Shown: positions 8,509 to 18,120, numbered from the stretch's first letter. The stretch is 64,000 nucleotides of DNA from Allopusillimonas ginsengisoli (GCF_004153455.1 NZ_SDQE01000002.1:496001-560000), one strand, 5' to 3'. The notes: generated by a model not told the origin, from the letters alone. Made by a program: numbers and translations.

Positions 8509-9735
8509 CTAATTCGCCATAACCTGCTGGATTTCCTCAGCCGACAATCCTAAGCGTTCGCGCAATACCTGTTCAGTATGCTCTCCCAGCAGCGGTGCCG
8601 CATGCTGATAGCGTACCGGCGTATCAGAGAGCTTGAGCGGACTGGCGCTGATCGGCGCCACGCCCGCGCTGCTGTGCGGAAGCGACTGGCGCATACCGCG
8701 CGCCTTGACCTGCGGATTGTCGTAGACCTGCTCTATCGTGTTGATGGGCCCGGCCGGCACACCTACGCGCTCCAGTTCCTCCAACCAGTAGTCCCTGCTT
8801 TGCAGTTTCATGGCCTCTATCAGCATGGGGACCAGCAGTTCGCGATTGATCACGCGATTGGAATTGGTATTGAAACGCACATCATCTGACAGCCCCGGCC
8901 TGCCAATCACTTCGCAATAGGCGCGGAACTGGGTGTCGTTGCCCACTGCCACAATAAGATGGCCATCGGCCGCCGCAAACACCTGATAAGGCACCAGATT
9001 CTGGTGTGCATTGCCCGCGCGCCTGGGCGACACGCCACTGGTCATGAAGTTGAGGTTCTGGTTTGCAAGCATCGCCACCTGGCAATCAAGCAATGCCATA
9101 TCGATATGCTGTCCCAAGCCACTGCGGGTACGCTCATGCAGCGCTGCAAGCACGCCCACAGTGGCGTACATGCCGGTCATCAAATCGGCAACCGCCACGC
9201 CCGCCTTCTGCGGACCGCCGCCTGGCAGATCGTCTCGCTCTCCGGTAATGCTCATCAACCCGCCCATACCCTGGATCATGAAGTCATAACCCGGCCGCTT
9301 GGCATAAGGCCCATCTTGACCGAATCCCGTGATGGAACAGTAGATAAGTGCGGGATTGATCGCCTTGATGCTTTCATAATCCAGACCATACTTGCGCAGT
9401 CCGCCTACCTTGAAGTTCTCGACGAGAATATCGCTTTGCTTGGCCAGCTCGCGCACCAGTTCGGCGCCGCGAGGGCTTGCGATGTCAAGCGCTACGGACT
9501 GCTTGTTGCGATTGGCAGACGCATAATAGGCGGCTTCGGACGTGTCGTTGCCCTGTTGATCCTTGATATAGGGCGGACCCCACCCTCGGGTATCATCCCC
9601 AGCGCCCGGACGTTCTATCTTGATGACTTCGGCGCCCAGATCGGCCAGATTCTGAGTGCACCAAGGACCAGCCAGCACCCTGGTGAGATCCAGGACCTTG
9701 ATTCCAGCCAACGGGGCGGAGCGTATAGGCGACAT
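8509..9735 (-). CDS. CaiB/BaiF family (class III) acyl-CoA transferase
   Basis: A 408-residue enzyme that moves CoA between carboxylic acids. Seen: LAGPWCTQNLADLGAEVIKI near the N-terminus, then GYDFMIQGMGGLMSITG, and VAVADLMTGMYA, which holds the Asp nucleophile of this family. ATG 9735 (MSPIRSAPLAG) is favoured over ATG 9744, because AGGA is properly spaced only for 9735. It heads a two-gene unit with the 3-hydroxyacyl-CoA dehydrogenase, so the pair may activate and oxidise an organic acid such as a dicarboxylate. The exact substrate cannot be read from the sequence. Confidence 0.88.
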   Translation of the reverse strand: MSPIRSAPLAGIKVLDLTRVLAGPWCTQNLADLGAEVIKIERPGAGDDTRGWGPPYIKDQQGNDTSEAAYYASANRNKQSVALDIASPRGAELVRELAKQSDILVENFKVGGLRKYGLDYESIKAINPALIYCSITGFGQDGPYAKRPGYDFMIQGMGGLMSITGERDDLPGGGPQKAGVAVADLMTGMYATVGVLAALHERTRSGLGQHIDMALLDCQVAMLANQNLNFMTSGVSPRRAGNAHQNLVPYQVFAAADGHLIVAVGNDTQFRAYCEVIGRPGLSDDVRFNTNSNRVINRELLVPMLIEAMKLQSRDYWLEELERVGVPAGPINTIEQVYDNPQVKARGMRQSLPHSSAGVAPISASPLKLSDTPVRYQHAAPLLGEHTEQVLRERLGLSAEEIQQVMAN

Positions 9736-9967
9736 GGTGAACATATCCTAGGTAAAAAGCATCATTTTGCCTCATTACACGCAGTGCTGCCCGCCAGTAT
9801 GCTCGCGTAAGAGGCAATCCCCCCATTGCGTCCCGCTCATTTCGCCCTAGAATGCGTTGTACAGTTTTTGCGCGGCACAGCAAAATAGCCCATGTCAAGA
9901 ATTGCAGGCCCTACAGCCCTGCCTTCCTGGAGCCTGCTTGCGCACACTCTTTTTTGGAGATTCATCA

Positions 9968-10957
9968 ATGCCTCACCCATTGACCAGCACGTTGTATCCA
10001 CAAATGGTTTTACCTGTCATGTCCGCCCCCATGTTCATAGTTTCGGGGCCGGAGCTGGTTGTAGCGCAGTGCGCGAGCGGGATCATCGGCGCCATGCCGG
10101 CCCTCAACGCCCGCCCGCAGTCCGAATTGACCAAATGGCTGACTCAAATAGAAACCGAGCTGGCCGCGCTTCGGCAGCGCGAGCCCAATCGCGTCATCGC
10201 TCCCTACGCCATCAACCATATTATTCACGCCTCCAACGAAAGGCTGGAGCAGGATATGGAAGTCTGCGCGGAGCACAAGGTGCCCCTGATCATCACCAGC
10301 CTGCGCGCACCCAACGAAATAGTGGAAAACGTCCATGCCTGGGGTGGCAAGGTGTTTCACGACGTCACCACCTTGAGGCATGCCCGCAAAGCCATCGATG
10401 CCGGCGTTGACGGACTCATATTGGTTTGCGCGGGGGCAGGCGGGCATGCCGGCACCCTGAGCCCCTTTGCGCTTCTGGGCGAGGTCCGCAGGATATTCGA
10501 CGGCCCCATTGTGTTATCCGGCGCCATTTCGAGCGGCAGGGATATTCTGGCGGCTCGGGCAATGGGTGCGGACTTCGCCTATATCGGCACCCGCTTTATT
10601 GCCAGCACCGAAGCCCGCGCGCACGAGGCCTACAAAGACATGCTCACCAAAGCGCAGGCCAGCGACATTGTCTATACCCCTTTTTTCACAGGTATCCCAG
10701 GCAACTATCTGCGGCCTAGCATCGTGCAGGCGGGACTGGATCCCGAGAAGCTCACCCAGCCAGATTCCAATGCCGGTCTTTCTTCCGTTACGGCGCCTTC
10801 CAGCGCCCTGAGCAAACCTTGGCGTGACATCTGGAGCGCGGGCCAAGGTGTAGGCAGCATCGAGACGATCCAGCCCGTTGCCCAAATTGTGGATACGCTG
10901 AAAAATGAATACCGCCAAGCCTATGCGGCACTTGGCGATCATTTTTGCGCGCTGTAA
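9968..10957 (+). CDS. Nitronate monooxygenase-like FMN enzyme
   Basis: A 329-residue TIM-barrel flavoprotein of the 2-nitropropane dioxygenase / nitronate monooxygenase superfamily. It is likely to oxidise alkyl nitronates or related metabolites in the cytoplasm. Seen: an N-terminal LPVMSAPMF motif, CAGAGGHAG with the candidate catalytic His, an IVLSGAISSGRDILAARAMGADFAYIGTRF phosphate-binding region (interrupted listing of the motif: SGAISSG then GADFAYIGTRF) and a long C-terminal tail. GGAG seven bases upstream decides ATG 9968. It is divergent from the acyl-CoA genes and shares their upstream region. FabK-type enoyl reductases are relatives, so assignment within the superfamily is moderate. 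Confidence 0.82.
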   Translation: MPHPLTSTLYPQMVLPVMSAPMFIVSGPELVVAQCASGIIGAMPALNARPQSELTKWLTQIETELAALRQREPNRVIAPYAINHIIHASNERLEQDMEVCAEHKVPLIITSLRAPNEIVENVHAWGGKVFHDVTTLRHARKAIDAGVDGLILVCAGAGGHAGTLSPFALLGEVRRIFDGPIVLSGAISSGRDILAARAMGADFAYIGTRFIASTEARAHEAYKDMLTKAQASDIVYTPFFTGIPGNYLRPSIVQAGLDPEKLTQPDSNAGLSSVTAPSSALSKPWRDIWSAGQGVGSIETIQPVAQIVDTLKNEYRQAYAALGDHFCAL

Positions 10958-10985
10958 CGGATAAACCACACCTTTCCCATCAATT

Positions 10986-11025
10986 AGGGTAAACCCTTGC
11001 CTATATTTAGGGTTTACCCTATAAT
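10986..11025 (+). promoter_or_regulatory. Strong promoter with paired 12-bp operator-like repeats
   Basis: A perfect -10 box TATAAT (11020-11025) sits 17 bp downstream of a -35 like TTGCCT (10997-11002). Two 12-bp elements, AGGGTAAACCCT (10986-10997) and its exact reverse complement AGGGTTTACCCT (11009-11020), abut these boxes. Each is nearly a palindrome itself, and their centres are 23 bp apart. This fits a dimeric regulator occupying the promoter of the 77-residue gene downstream. The regulator is not identified. Confidence 0.75.
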
Positions 11026-11080
11026 AGGTTCTGTCAGCCAAACATGTTGTTTGAAGACACATTGAAAGGTGAGGTTAATT

Positions 11081-11314
11081 ATGTCGATCTACGCTTTAAA
11101 CTCCAATACCCGTTTAAGCGATGCGTTGGAACGCGACCTGATGCGTCAGGAACTGACCAACGGCGAATCGACTTCCATTGCCAAACTTAGCAAAAGCGTT
11201 GCGGTCAGCGTGAAGAATTTCGTCGTCGCTTTCTGGAGCTACGTCGTTGATGTCACCGTCGCACTGAACGACGCCCGCGCAAAAGACAGCCGCTTTTCCG
11301 GCGCGCAGTGGTAA
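11081..11314 (+). CDS. Small conserved-looking protein of unknown function
   Basis: A 77-residue protein, MSIYALNSNTRLSDALERDL onward. The ribosome site AGGTGAGG lies before ATG 11081, so I reject the in-frame GTG at 11069. The middle carries a hydrophobic stretch (KNFVVAFWSYVVDVTVAL, about residues 42-60) that may be an amphipathic or membrane-associated helix. The ends are polar. It stands alone between a strong regulated promoter and a hairpin terminator, a layout typical of abundant stress-induced small proteins. I do not recognise a family, and no function is assigned. Confidence 0.75.
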   Translation: MSIYALNSNTRLSDALERDLMRQELTNGESTSIAKLSKSVAVSVKNFVVAFWSYVVDVTVALNDARAKDSRFSGAQW

Positions 11315-11377
11315 GTAGCGGTTGAGAAGGTCAAGATTGCCATCAGGCAACGCTCTGACCAGACACTCCCGGGTTCC

Positions 11378-11410
11378 AAAGCCTGCCTAATTCGGCAGGC
11401 TTTTGCTTTT
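11378..11410. terminator. Bidirectional terminator between converging genes
   Basis: AAAGCCTGCC (11378-11387) pairs with GGCAGGCTTT (11394-11403) around a six-base loop. T-rich sequence follows on the plus strand (TTTTGCTTTT), and A residues before the stem serve the minus strand. It lies between the small gene and the converging rep helicase gene. Confidence 0.85.
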
Positions 11411-11442
11411 CAGGTCGCCGCGCTCGGCAAATAACGTCACGG

Positions 11443-13605
11443 TTAACTCTTGCCCAGCAACGCCTTGAGCATTCCTAGCCGCTCCTTGGGGCTGATGCTG
11501 CTCTCGGGCTCGGCATCCCCCTCCTTTGGTTGAGCCAGCCCCATTTCCTCGATAAAACGCGACGGCTCCCGCACCAAATCTTCACGTGCGCGGCGCCGCT
11601 TCTTGCACCATGTAAGGTGCAGGCTTCGCCGGGCCCGGGTAATACCGACATACATCAATCGGCGCTCCTCTTGTATGCGGGAAGCCAGCGTTTCGGCTGC
11701 CTTGTCGGGGTCGGTATCCTCGTCGTCCCTGCCCAAATGCGGCAGCAGGCCTTCTTCTACGCCAGCCAGATACACATGTGGGTACTCCAGCCCTTTGGAG
11801 GCGTGCAGGGTTGAAAGCTTGACCGTGTCAGGGTCGTCCTCGTCGCCGCGCTCGAGCATCGTCACCAGGGCAACATGCTGAGCCAGTTCCAGCAACGTTA
11901 GTTCGTCTTCTTCGGCCTTGCGCTTGAGCCAGCCTGTCAGTTCCAGCACATTCTGCCAACGATTTTGGGCTGGCCGTTCCTCAAGCGTATCGTACAGATA
12001 CCGCTCATACTGGATTGTGTTCAGGAGATCGTCCAGCACGGCGCCTGCGGAATCTTCCCTTGCCCCATCAATGCCCACATCATCACCGGGTTCCTGCGCA
12101 TCCAACGATGACAGCGACGCCTGCGCTGGAGCCGGCAAAGCACGCGCAGCGCTCTTGCGCCCCGCACGCGCCTGCAACCGCTGTATGAACTGGCCAAATG
12201 CCTGCAATGGTTCCAGCTGGCGCACCGACAATCCATCCGCCTCGCCAATTTCGAAAATAGCCGCAAACAATGAAAGCTTGTGCCTGGCGGCAAATTGCCC
12301 CAGCGTTTGCAGCGTCGCCTGCCCTATGCCTCGTTTGGGCGTGGTGACCGCACGGATAAAAGCCGGGTCATCGTCATCATTGGCAATCAGCCGGATGTAG
12401 GAAAGAATGTCCCGTATTTCTGGCTTTTCGAAAAAACTTTGCCCGCCCGATATCGTGTAGGGGATATGCAGATTGCGCAACGCCTGCTCAAGTATCCGGG
12501 CCTGGTGATTGCTGCGATACAGCACGGCAAAATCCCGCCACTCTGCGCGCCGCTCAAAGCGCGCAGCAGACAGTCGCATAGCAATGGATTCCGCCTCGGC
12601 CTCCTCGTTGGCCATCGGTGTAACTTGTATCGCTTCGCCGACACCAAGGTCTGACCAGAGCTTCTTGCCGAATATGTTGGGGTTGTGTCCAATCACCCGA
12701 TTGGCGGCAGACAATATGCGCTGCACAGAGCGATAGTTCTGCTCGAGCTTGATAATCTTGAGGGTGGGATAGTCACTTGTCAGGTTGGCCAGGTTTTCTA
12801 CAGTGGCGCCACGCCAGGCATAAATGGCCTGGTCATCGTCTCCCACTGCGGTAAACAGAGAACGCCCGCCCGTCAGCCATTGCACCAACCGGTATTGACA
12901 CACGTTCGTGTCCTGGTACTCATCCACCAGCAGATAATGCACCCGTGCCTGCCAGCGCCGGCGAACGTCGTCGTTGTCCTGCAGCAGCATGGCGGGCAAC
13001 CGGATGAGATCGTCAAAATCAACAGCCTGGTATGCCGCCAACGTTGCACTGTAGCTGCGATACACTTTGGCGGCTTCCGCTTCGCTGGGCGATGCAGCTG
13101 CGCGCTCGGCCGCGTCCGGATCCATCAATGCATTTTTCCAGAGAGAGATGTTCTGCTGAACCGCACGAAGACGCGCCTTGTCTGTCGTTGCGAGCAGTTC
13201 CTGGACAATGCCAAGCCCATCGTTGGCGTCCAGTATGGAAAACCGGGGCTTTAGCCCAACGAGCTCAGCCTCTTCTCGCAAGAATCGCAGGCCCAGCGAA
13301 TGAAAGGTGCTCACGGTCAGGCCCCGCGCCATCTTGGGATCCACCAGTTGCTTCACCCGCTCATTCATTTCACGCGCGGCCTTGTTGGTGAAGGTAAGCG
13401 CCACAACATTACGGGCCTGGTAGCCGCATTCGCGCAAGAGATAGGCAATCTTTTGCGTAATTACGCGGGTTTTGCCGCTGCCTGCACCGGCAAGCACCAG
13501 ACATGGACCATCCAGATACAACACTGCCTGGCGCTGCATGGCATTCATGTCTGGCGGTACCGTGTGGCCGCGAGATTGAAGAGGAATGTCCGCCGCTATG
13601 GTCAT
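11443..13605 (-). CDS. rep: ATP-dependent DNA helicase Rep
   Basis: A 720-residue superfamily-1 3'-5' helicase that clears protein blocks ahead of replication forks. Seen: the Q-motif and Walker A LAGAGSGKTRVIT (about residues 38-50), the Walker B region LLVDEYQDTN, GDDDQAIYAWRGA, LEQNYRS, TLHASKGLE and YVGITRARRSL. All are family motifs in the right order. The C-terminal tail (about 50 residues, acidic then SPKERLGMLKALL) is less conserved. Its ATG overlaps the priA stop by four bases (ATGA), so translation is probably coupled to priA, a meaningful pairing because both act in fork restart. UvrD is the near alternative. The opening and the LNxxQ-like start favour Rep. Confidence 0.9.
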   Translation of the reverse strand: MTIAADIPLQSRGHTVPPDMNAMQRQAVLYLDGPCLVLAGAGSGKTRVITQKIAYLLRECGYQARNVVALTFTNKAAREMNERVKQLVDPKMARGLTVSTFHSLGLRFLREEAELVGLKPRFSILDANDGLGIVQELLATTDKARLRAVQQNISLWKNALMDPDAAERAAASPSEAEAAKVYRSYSATLAAYQAVDFDDLIRLPAMLLQDNDDVRRRWQARVHYLLVDEYQDTNVCQYRLVQWLTGGRSLFTAVGDDDQAIYAWRGATVENLANLTSDYPTLKIIKLEQNYRSVQRILSAANRVIGHNPNIFGKKLWSDLGVGEAIQVTPMANEEAEAESIAMRLSAARFERRAEWRDFAVLYRSNHQARILEQALRNLHIPYTISGGQSFFEKPEIRDILSYIRLIANDDDDPAFIRAVTTPKRGIGQATLQTLGQFAARHKLSLFAAIFEIGEADGLSVRQLEPLQAFGQFIQRLQARAGRKSAARALPAPAQASLSSLDAQEPGDDVGIDGAREDSAGAVLDDLLNTIQYERYLYDTLEERPAQNRWQNVLELTGWLKRKAEEDELTLLELAQHVALVTMLERGDEDDPDTVKLSTLHASKGLEYPHVYLAGVEEGLLPHLGRDDEDTDPDKAAETLASRIQEERRLMYVGITRARRSLHLTWCKKRRRAREDLVREPSRFIEEMGLAQPKEGDAEPESSISPKERLGMLKALLGKS

Positions 13606-15728
13606 ATCTCCAACGGATCAACTTCAAGATGGTAGCGAACTTTGAAACCGCGGGCGCAATCGGGAAGCTCGTCGGACCACCTTGACAGAAAATGCTGCAG
13701 CGCAGGCCGATGAGCGCTTTCAACCAGTAATTGAGCGCGTTCGACATGCGCAACACGCACAATCCGCAAGGGAACGGGATCATAAAGCGTTACGTCCGGC
13801 GCAGAGGGGTAGCGGTCGCTATGTTGCTCCGGCAAGCTGCGCGCGCCAGCCAGGAACGCCAGCGCATCCGCCAGCTCTCGCGCCTCTGCTGTCAAGAGTG
13901 CCTGATACGCGTAAGGCGGCAGCCCCACGGCTTTGCGCTCGGCAAGGCCGTAATTGGCAAAACCCAGGTAGTCGTGCCGCTGCAAGGCTTGATAAACCGA
14001 CTGTTCGGGGTAATCGGTCTGGATGATCACTTCTCCGCCCTTCACGTGTCGCCCTGCTCTGCCGGCCACCTGCATCAATTGCGCGAACAGTCGCTCTGGC
14101 GCCCGAAAATCCTGCGCAAACAACATGGCGTCCGCATTGAGCACGCCGACCAATCCCAGCCCCGTGAAATCATGGCCTTTTGCGACCATCTGCGTGCCGA
14201 CCAGAATGTCCACTTCGCCAGCGTGCACTTTGGAAAACAAGGCCTGTGCGCTGCCCTTCAAACGTGTGCTGTCGGCGTCGATACGGGCGATGCGGGCGTC
14301 CGGAAACAATGTGCCCAGATGCTCCTCGACACGTTGCGTGCCGCGGCCCATGGGCTTGAGATCCTGATCACCGCAATCGGGGCAGGAGCGCGGCACGCTG
14401 GCCTGATAGCCGCAGTGATGGCATTGGAGATAGTTGCGGCGATGCCCGCTTTTATGCAGCACCGCATAGGCAGTGCAGCGAGGGCATTGGCTCACCCAGC
14501 CGCAAGAGGCGCAATTGAGCACGGGCGCATAGCCCCGGCGATTCAAGTAAATAAGCACCTGCTCGCCTGCCTCCAGACGCTGACCCATGGCTTCGATCAG
14601 TTGTGGAGAAAACCCCTGCTCCATGGCCAGCCGCCGCGTGTCGACCAGCCGGATCCGCGGCAACTCCACAGCCCGTGCGCGCTGAGCCAGCGTACAACGC
14701 AAGTAATGGCCGCTTTCCGCGTGGCGCCAGGTTTCGAGCGAGGGCGTCGCCGAACCCAACACAACCGGGATATCCAGATCGCGCGCGCGCCACACTGCGA
14801 GGTCTCGGGCGGAATATCGAAGGCCTTCTTGTTGCTTGTAAGAGGTGTCGTGCTCTTCGTCGACGATGATCAGGCCCAGCGCTGGCATGGGCGCAAACAC
14901 CGACATCCGCGTGCCCAGCAATACCCTGGCCTGGCCGCGCTGTATGCTCACCCAGGCCCGCAACCGTTCCCCATCTGCCAGGCCGCTGTGAAGCACCGCT
15001 ACCGTGCCGGAACCCGCGAGCCCGGACAGCCGGGCTCGCAGAGAATGTTCCAGTTGCGGCGTGAGATTGATTTCTGGGACCATGAACAACACCTGACGCC
15101 CCTGCGCCAGCGCTGCCTGCGCAGCACGCAAATAGACCTCAGTCTTGCCGCTGCCGGTTACGCCATGCAGCAACACGGTCTTGTGCGTCTTGAGCGCGGC
15201 AATAGCCGCCACCGCCTGAGCCTGCTCGGCATTCAGGTCAGGTGCGTTATCTGTCGCAACGTGCGCGGGGGACGTACCGGGACGCCTGTCCATCCTGTGT
15301 ACCGGCCCACCCGCAGAGCGCTTGCCTTGATAGGCCGACACGCGGCGCAAGGACACTGGCAGCGTCGGCAGCATGACCTCGCCCAATGGCCGCTGATAAT
15401 ATTGCGCCGCAAAACGGGCAAGGCGAATCCAATCCTCAGGCAAAGGCGGTGTGTCGTCCAGGACCTGATCCACATCCCGGACCAGTTCAGGAGCAAGGGC
15501 AGGCGTGTCAGGGTTGTCGACCACAACGCCGACCAACTTGCGCCGGCCAAAAGGGACGATCACACGCGTTCCGATGCCTATCAGATGCGGGGCGCGATAA
15601 TCAAACAGGCTGCGCAACGGTACATCGAGCGCTACGCGCACCCACATGTCACCCACCCCCACCTGATCGTGGACGCGCTGGCGGCTGTCCTTGGAATCGT
15701 GGCTGGCAATAGGTAACGAACTGGGCAT
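13602..15728 (-). CDS. priA: Primosomal protein N' (replication restart helicase PriA)
   Basis: A 708-residue SF2 helicase that recognises stalled forks and reloads DnaB. Seen: the 3'-binding domain (RVALDVPLRSLFDYRAP), Walker A HGVTGSGKTEVYLRA, DEEHDTSYKQ, the zinc cluster with CASCGWVSQCPRC and CHHCGYQASVPRSCPDCG (eight Cys), then GTQMVAKGHDF and QVAGRAGR. The start at 15728 gives an extra stretch of about 27 residues before MWVRVALDV, so an internal start at MWVRV is possible. It is followed by rep with a four-base overlap. A consensus DnaA box lies about 77 bp upstream. Confidence 0.93.
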   Translation of the reverse strand: MPSSLPIASHDSKDSRQRVHDQVGVGDMWVRVALDVPLRSLFDYRAPHLIGIGTRVIVPFGRRKLVGVVVDNPDTPALAPELVRDVDQVLDDTPPLPEDWIRLARFAAQYYQRPLGEVMLPTLPVSLRRVSAYQGKRSAGGPVHRMDRRPGTSPAHVATDNAPDLNAEQAQAVAAIAALKTHKTVLLHGVTGSGKTEVYLRAAQAALAQGRQVLFMVPEINLTPQLEHSLRARLSGLAGSGTVAVLHSGLADGERLRAWVSIQRGQARVLLGTRMSVFAPMPALGLIIVDEEHDTSYKQQEGLRYSARDLAVWRARDLDIPVVLGSATPSLETWRHAESGHYLRCTLAQRARAVELPRIRLVDTRRLAMEQGFSPQLIEAMGQRLEAGEQVLIYLNRRGYAPVLNCASCGWVSQCPRCTAYAVLHKSGHRRNYLQCHHCGYQASVPRSCPDCGDQDLKPMGRGTQRVEEHLGTLFPDARIARIDADSTRLKGSAQALFSKVHAGEVDILVGTQMVAKGHDFTGLGLVGVLNADAMLFAQDFRAPERLFAQLMQVAGRAGRHVKGGEVIIQTDYPEQSVYQALQRHDYLGFANYGLAERKAVGLPPYAYQALLTAEARELADALAFLAGARSLPEQHSDRYPSAPDVTLYDPVPLRIVRVAHVERAQLLVESAHRPALQHFLSRWSDELPDCARGFKVRYHLEVDPLEI

Positions 15729-15958
15729 CTAAAGTTAAAGTAAATTCTGGCTTAGTGACGGAAAAGCGCATGGTTGCGCGGTTTTTAATTTTTTAATGAC
15801 AGCCTGTGGATAACTTTGGGGAAAATCCCATGAACAAGCTCAAAAAAAGTCAAGCGACTCGCCTCCGCGAACTGGAAATATCGATAAAACCATGATTTTT
15901 TTTCAATGAATCCAATGATTTGCGTCGTTTAACAAAATGGTAACTAAGAAAAATCATA
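15729..15958. other. Intergenic region between priA and hemE with one DnaA box
   Basis: No gene is visible. The stretch is AT-rich and contains TGTGGATAA (15805-15813), a perfect match to the DnaA-box consensus TTATCCACA on the minus strand. The priA promoter should lie here, but I could not assign -35 and -10 boxes with confidence. Confidence 0.5.
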
Positions 15959-15993
15959 GCGTTGTGCACAGCAGCGCAGGCTGTGCACAACGC
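15959..15993 (-). terminator. Terminator of hemE
   Basis: A perfect 13-bp inverted repeat (GCGTTGTGCACAG, 15959-15971, and CTGTGCACAACGC, 15981-15993) has a nine-base loop. On the minus strand it is followed, after four bases, by GATTTTTC. It lies 37 bp past the hemE stop. Confidence 0.75.
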
Positions 15994-16030
15994 ATCGACC
16001 AAATGCTGAAAAACCGCGGTGAAAGCAGGT

Positions 16031-17113
16031 TTAAGCGCCGTTTTGATGCATGCTGCGGCTATAGCTATGCACTTCGTCAACCAGTGCCGCAACAGCCTGT
16101 GGCGGCGTGAAGCGCGAGATGCCATGGCCAAAGTTGAACACGTGACCGCCGTTACCGACCGGACCGAAATCATCAATGACCTTGCGAGCTTGTGCGCGAA
16201 TAACCTGATCCCCAGCGAACATGGCCATGGGATCCAGATTGCCCTGAAGCGCTACCTTATCGCCGATACGCTTGCGGGCATTGGTCAGGTTGGCGGTCCA
16301 GTCTAGCCCGACTGCATCGCAACCGAGATCGGCGATATCTTCCAGCCATAGAGCGCCGCCTTTGGTGAACACGATGACAGGGACGATGCGTCCATCGTTC
16401 TCACGAATGAGCCCTTTAAGAATCTTGCGAATATAGGCCAAGGAAAATTCCTGGTACATGCCATCGGCCAGCACACCCCCCCAGCTGTCAAACACCATGA
16501 CCGCCTGCGCACCGGCCTCTATCTGCGCATTGAGATATTGTGTCGTGGCCTGAGCGTTGATTTCGAGTATACGATGCAGCAGGTCCGGGCGGCTGTACAG
16601 CATGGTTTTGATAAGTTGATATTCTTTGGTGCCTTGGCCTTCCACCATGTAACAGGCTACAGTCCACGGGCTGCCCGCAAAGCCAATAAGAGGCACCTTG
16701 CCATCAAGTTCTTTGCGTATCAAAGATACCGCGTCGAATACATAGCGTAGGTCGCCCATATCCGGCACGCGCAACCTGTTTACGTCGTCTTCGTGGCGCA
16801 CCGGGTGCGCAAAGCGGGGACCTTCGCCCGCCAGAAAGTCCAGGCCAAGCCCCATGGCGTGAGGAATAGTCAGAATATCCGAAAACAGAATCGCGGCATC
16901 CAGATCGAAGCGCTGTAAAGGCTGAAGTGTAACTTCGCAGGCGTATTCACAGTTTTGCGCCAGCTCCAGAAAGGAACCGGCACGCGCCCTTGTTTCGTTA
17001 TATTCTGGTAAATAGCGCCCTGCCTGGCGCATAAGCCAGATGGGAGTGTAAGAAACCGGCTGACGCATTAACGCGCGCAGGAACGTATCGTTTTTTAAGG
17101 CGGGAAATGTCAC
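16031..17113 (-). CDS. hemE: Uroporphyrinogen decarboxylase
   Basis: A 360-residue cytoplasmic heme-biosynthesis enzyme that converts uroporphyrinogen III to coproporphyrinogen III. Seen: [15 protein letters not shown] (substrate-binding Arg), the [15 protein letters not shown] segment with its Asp, [22 protein letters not shown] and FNFGHGI near the C-terminus. I choose GTG 17113 because AGAGGA sits five bases before it and the product ([15 protein letters not shown]) then matches the family length. A TTG at 17131 would add six residues. The gene follows a small regulator gene by 29 bp and ends in a hairpin terminator. Confidence 0.95.
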   Translation of the reverse strand: MTFPALKNDTFLRALMRQPVSYTPIWLMRQAGRYLPEYNETRARAGSFLELAQNCEYACEVTLQPLQRFDLDAAILFSDILTIPHAMGLGLDFLAGEGPRFAHPVRHEDDVNRLRVPDMGDLRYVFDAVSLIRKELDGKVPLIGFAGSPWTVACYMVEGQGTKEYQLIKTMLYSRPDLLHRILEINAQATTQYLNAQIEAGAQAVMVFDSWGGVLADGMYQEFSLAYIRKILKGLIRENDGRIVPVIVFTKGGALWLEDIADLGCDAVGLDWTANLTNARKRIGDKVALQGNLDPMAMFAGDQVIRAQARKVIDDFGPVGNGGHVFNFGHGISRFTPPQAVAALVDEVHSYSRSMHQNGA

Positions 17114-17142
17114 GTCTGTCCTCTTGATCAAGACCCTTGATT

Positions 17143-17946
17143 TTACCCGTCTGTGAGGGTATTTGTATTTTGCTTGGTTCGGAACGCCGTGGCATCGATA
17201 CTGTGCTTGCGCATAAGCTCCCAGAAAGCCCGGCGATGCTTCTGCGCGGCCCGTGCGGCCATGGCGATATTGCCCGAATTACGGCTCAGAGCAGCAGTAA
17301 TGTAAGCGCGCTCGAAATGCTCAATGACCCGGCCCTTTGCCCGCCGGAATGACTCTGACGAAGATGTGTAACGAGACGCCGATGCAACCGCGAAGGCTTC
17401 CAGCTCCGCCTTGCCAGGGCCGGGGGTGTCAGAGACTGCCCGCCTCGATGTCGGACAAATAATGGCTTCGCCTACGCGATAGTGCGCAAGGCTGGCATCA
17501 CGCACAACCATGCGTGCTGGCTTGGCGGGCGATCCGTTACGTCGCTTGTCGAGTAGGCGTTCGATGCGAACGCGCAGTTCTTCGAGGCAAAGCGGGTCAC
17601 GCATGAAATCCGCAATACCCAGTGTGAAAAGGTCGTTGATTGCCGCGGCTTTGAGATCGCGGGCCAGTACCAGCAAAGGTGTCTTGATGCTGTGCTGGCT
17701 GGCCGAGAGCAGGGTTCGCGTCCACGCCAGGCTGGCCTGGCTCACGGGAAGCAAGCATGCATCGAAGCGGCACAGGTGCATCGCATGATCAGCCAGCACG
17801 TTTGTCGCACCCGGCTTGTTGATATCGAGCTTGTCGCACACGGGCCTGAGCTGAAGACGTGCCGAGACGGAGGGATAAGCGTTCAGGTTGATCCAGCGAT
17901 CATTGCATGTGGTGACCAGGACGGCGCAATCGAGATGTTCCCTCAT
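17143..17946 (-). CDS. Receiver-like regulator with Fis-type helix-turn-helix
   Basis: A 267-residue protein. The N-terminal half looks like a degenerate response-regulator receiver: hydrophobic strands ([25 protein letters not shown]) with a terminal helix [17 protein letters not shown]. The canonical acidic pocket is unclear. After a basic linker, the C-terminus ([45 protein letters not shown], positions about 208-252) fits a Fis/NtrC-type DNA-binding helix-turn-helix. There is no AAA+ domain, so it cannot drive sigma-54 alone. It lies 29 bp upstream of hemE, and co-transcription or a link to heme control is possible. (Motif quoted in pieces: [30 protein letters not shown].). Confidence 0.7.
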   Translation of the reverse strand: MREHLDCAVLVTTCNDRWINLNAYPSVSARLQLRPVCDKLDINKPGATNVLADHAMHLCRFDACLLPVSQASLAWTRTLLSASQHSIKTPLLVLARDLKAAAINDLFTLGIADFMRDPLCLEELRVRIERLLDKRRNGSPAKPARMVVRDASLAHYRVGEAIICPTSRRAVSDTPGPGKAELEAFAVASASRYTSSSESFRRAKGRVIEHFERAYITAALSRNSGNIAMAARAAQKHRRAFWELMRKHSIDATAFRTKQNTNTLTDG

Positions 17947-18071
17947 ATTTACTTCCTAAAAAGTGTCAATGAGAAAAATGATAGCGATGGATGAAAATAG
18001 GAACAATTCGCAAAAACAACAATTCGGAAACTACTAATGTGCGCGCAAGAACACACAAGACGCACCAAAAG

Positions 18072-18120
18072 CAAACAGCACCCCAGAGATCGGAATATCA
18101 ATCCGACTTCTGGGGTGCTG
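18072..18120 (-). terminator. Terminator of the ATP synthase operon
   Basis: CAGCACCCCAGAGATCGGA (18076-18094) pairs with TCCGACTTCTGGGGTGCTG (18102-18120), with one small mismatch and a seven-base loop. On the minus strand it is followed by TTTGCTTTTGG. It ends leftward transcription about 85 bp beyond atpC. Confidence 0.88.

Noticed and set aside
13731-15716. A 661-codon open frame on the plus strand over priA
   Set aside because: Shadow of priA, with no protein family features.
15729-15958. Chromosomal origin (oriC) near priA because of a DnaA box
   Set aside because: Only one good box, no cluster, and no dnaA or dnaN gene is near.
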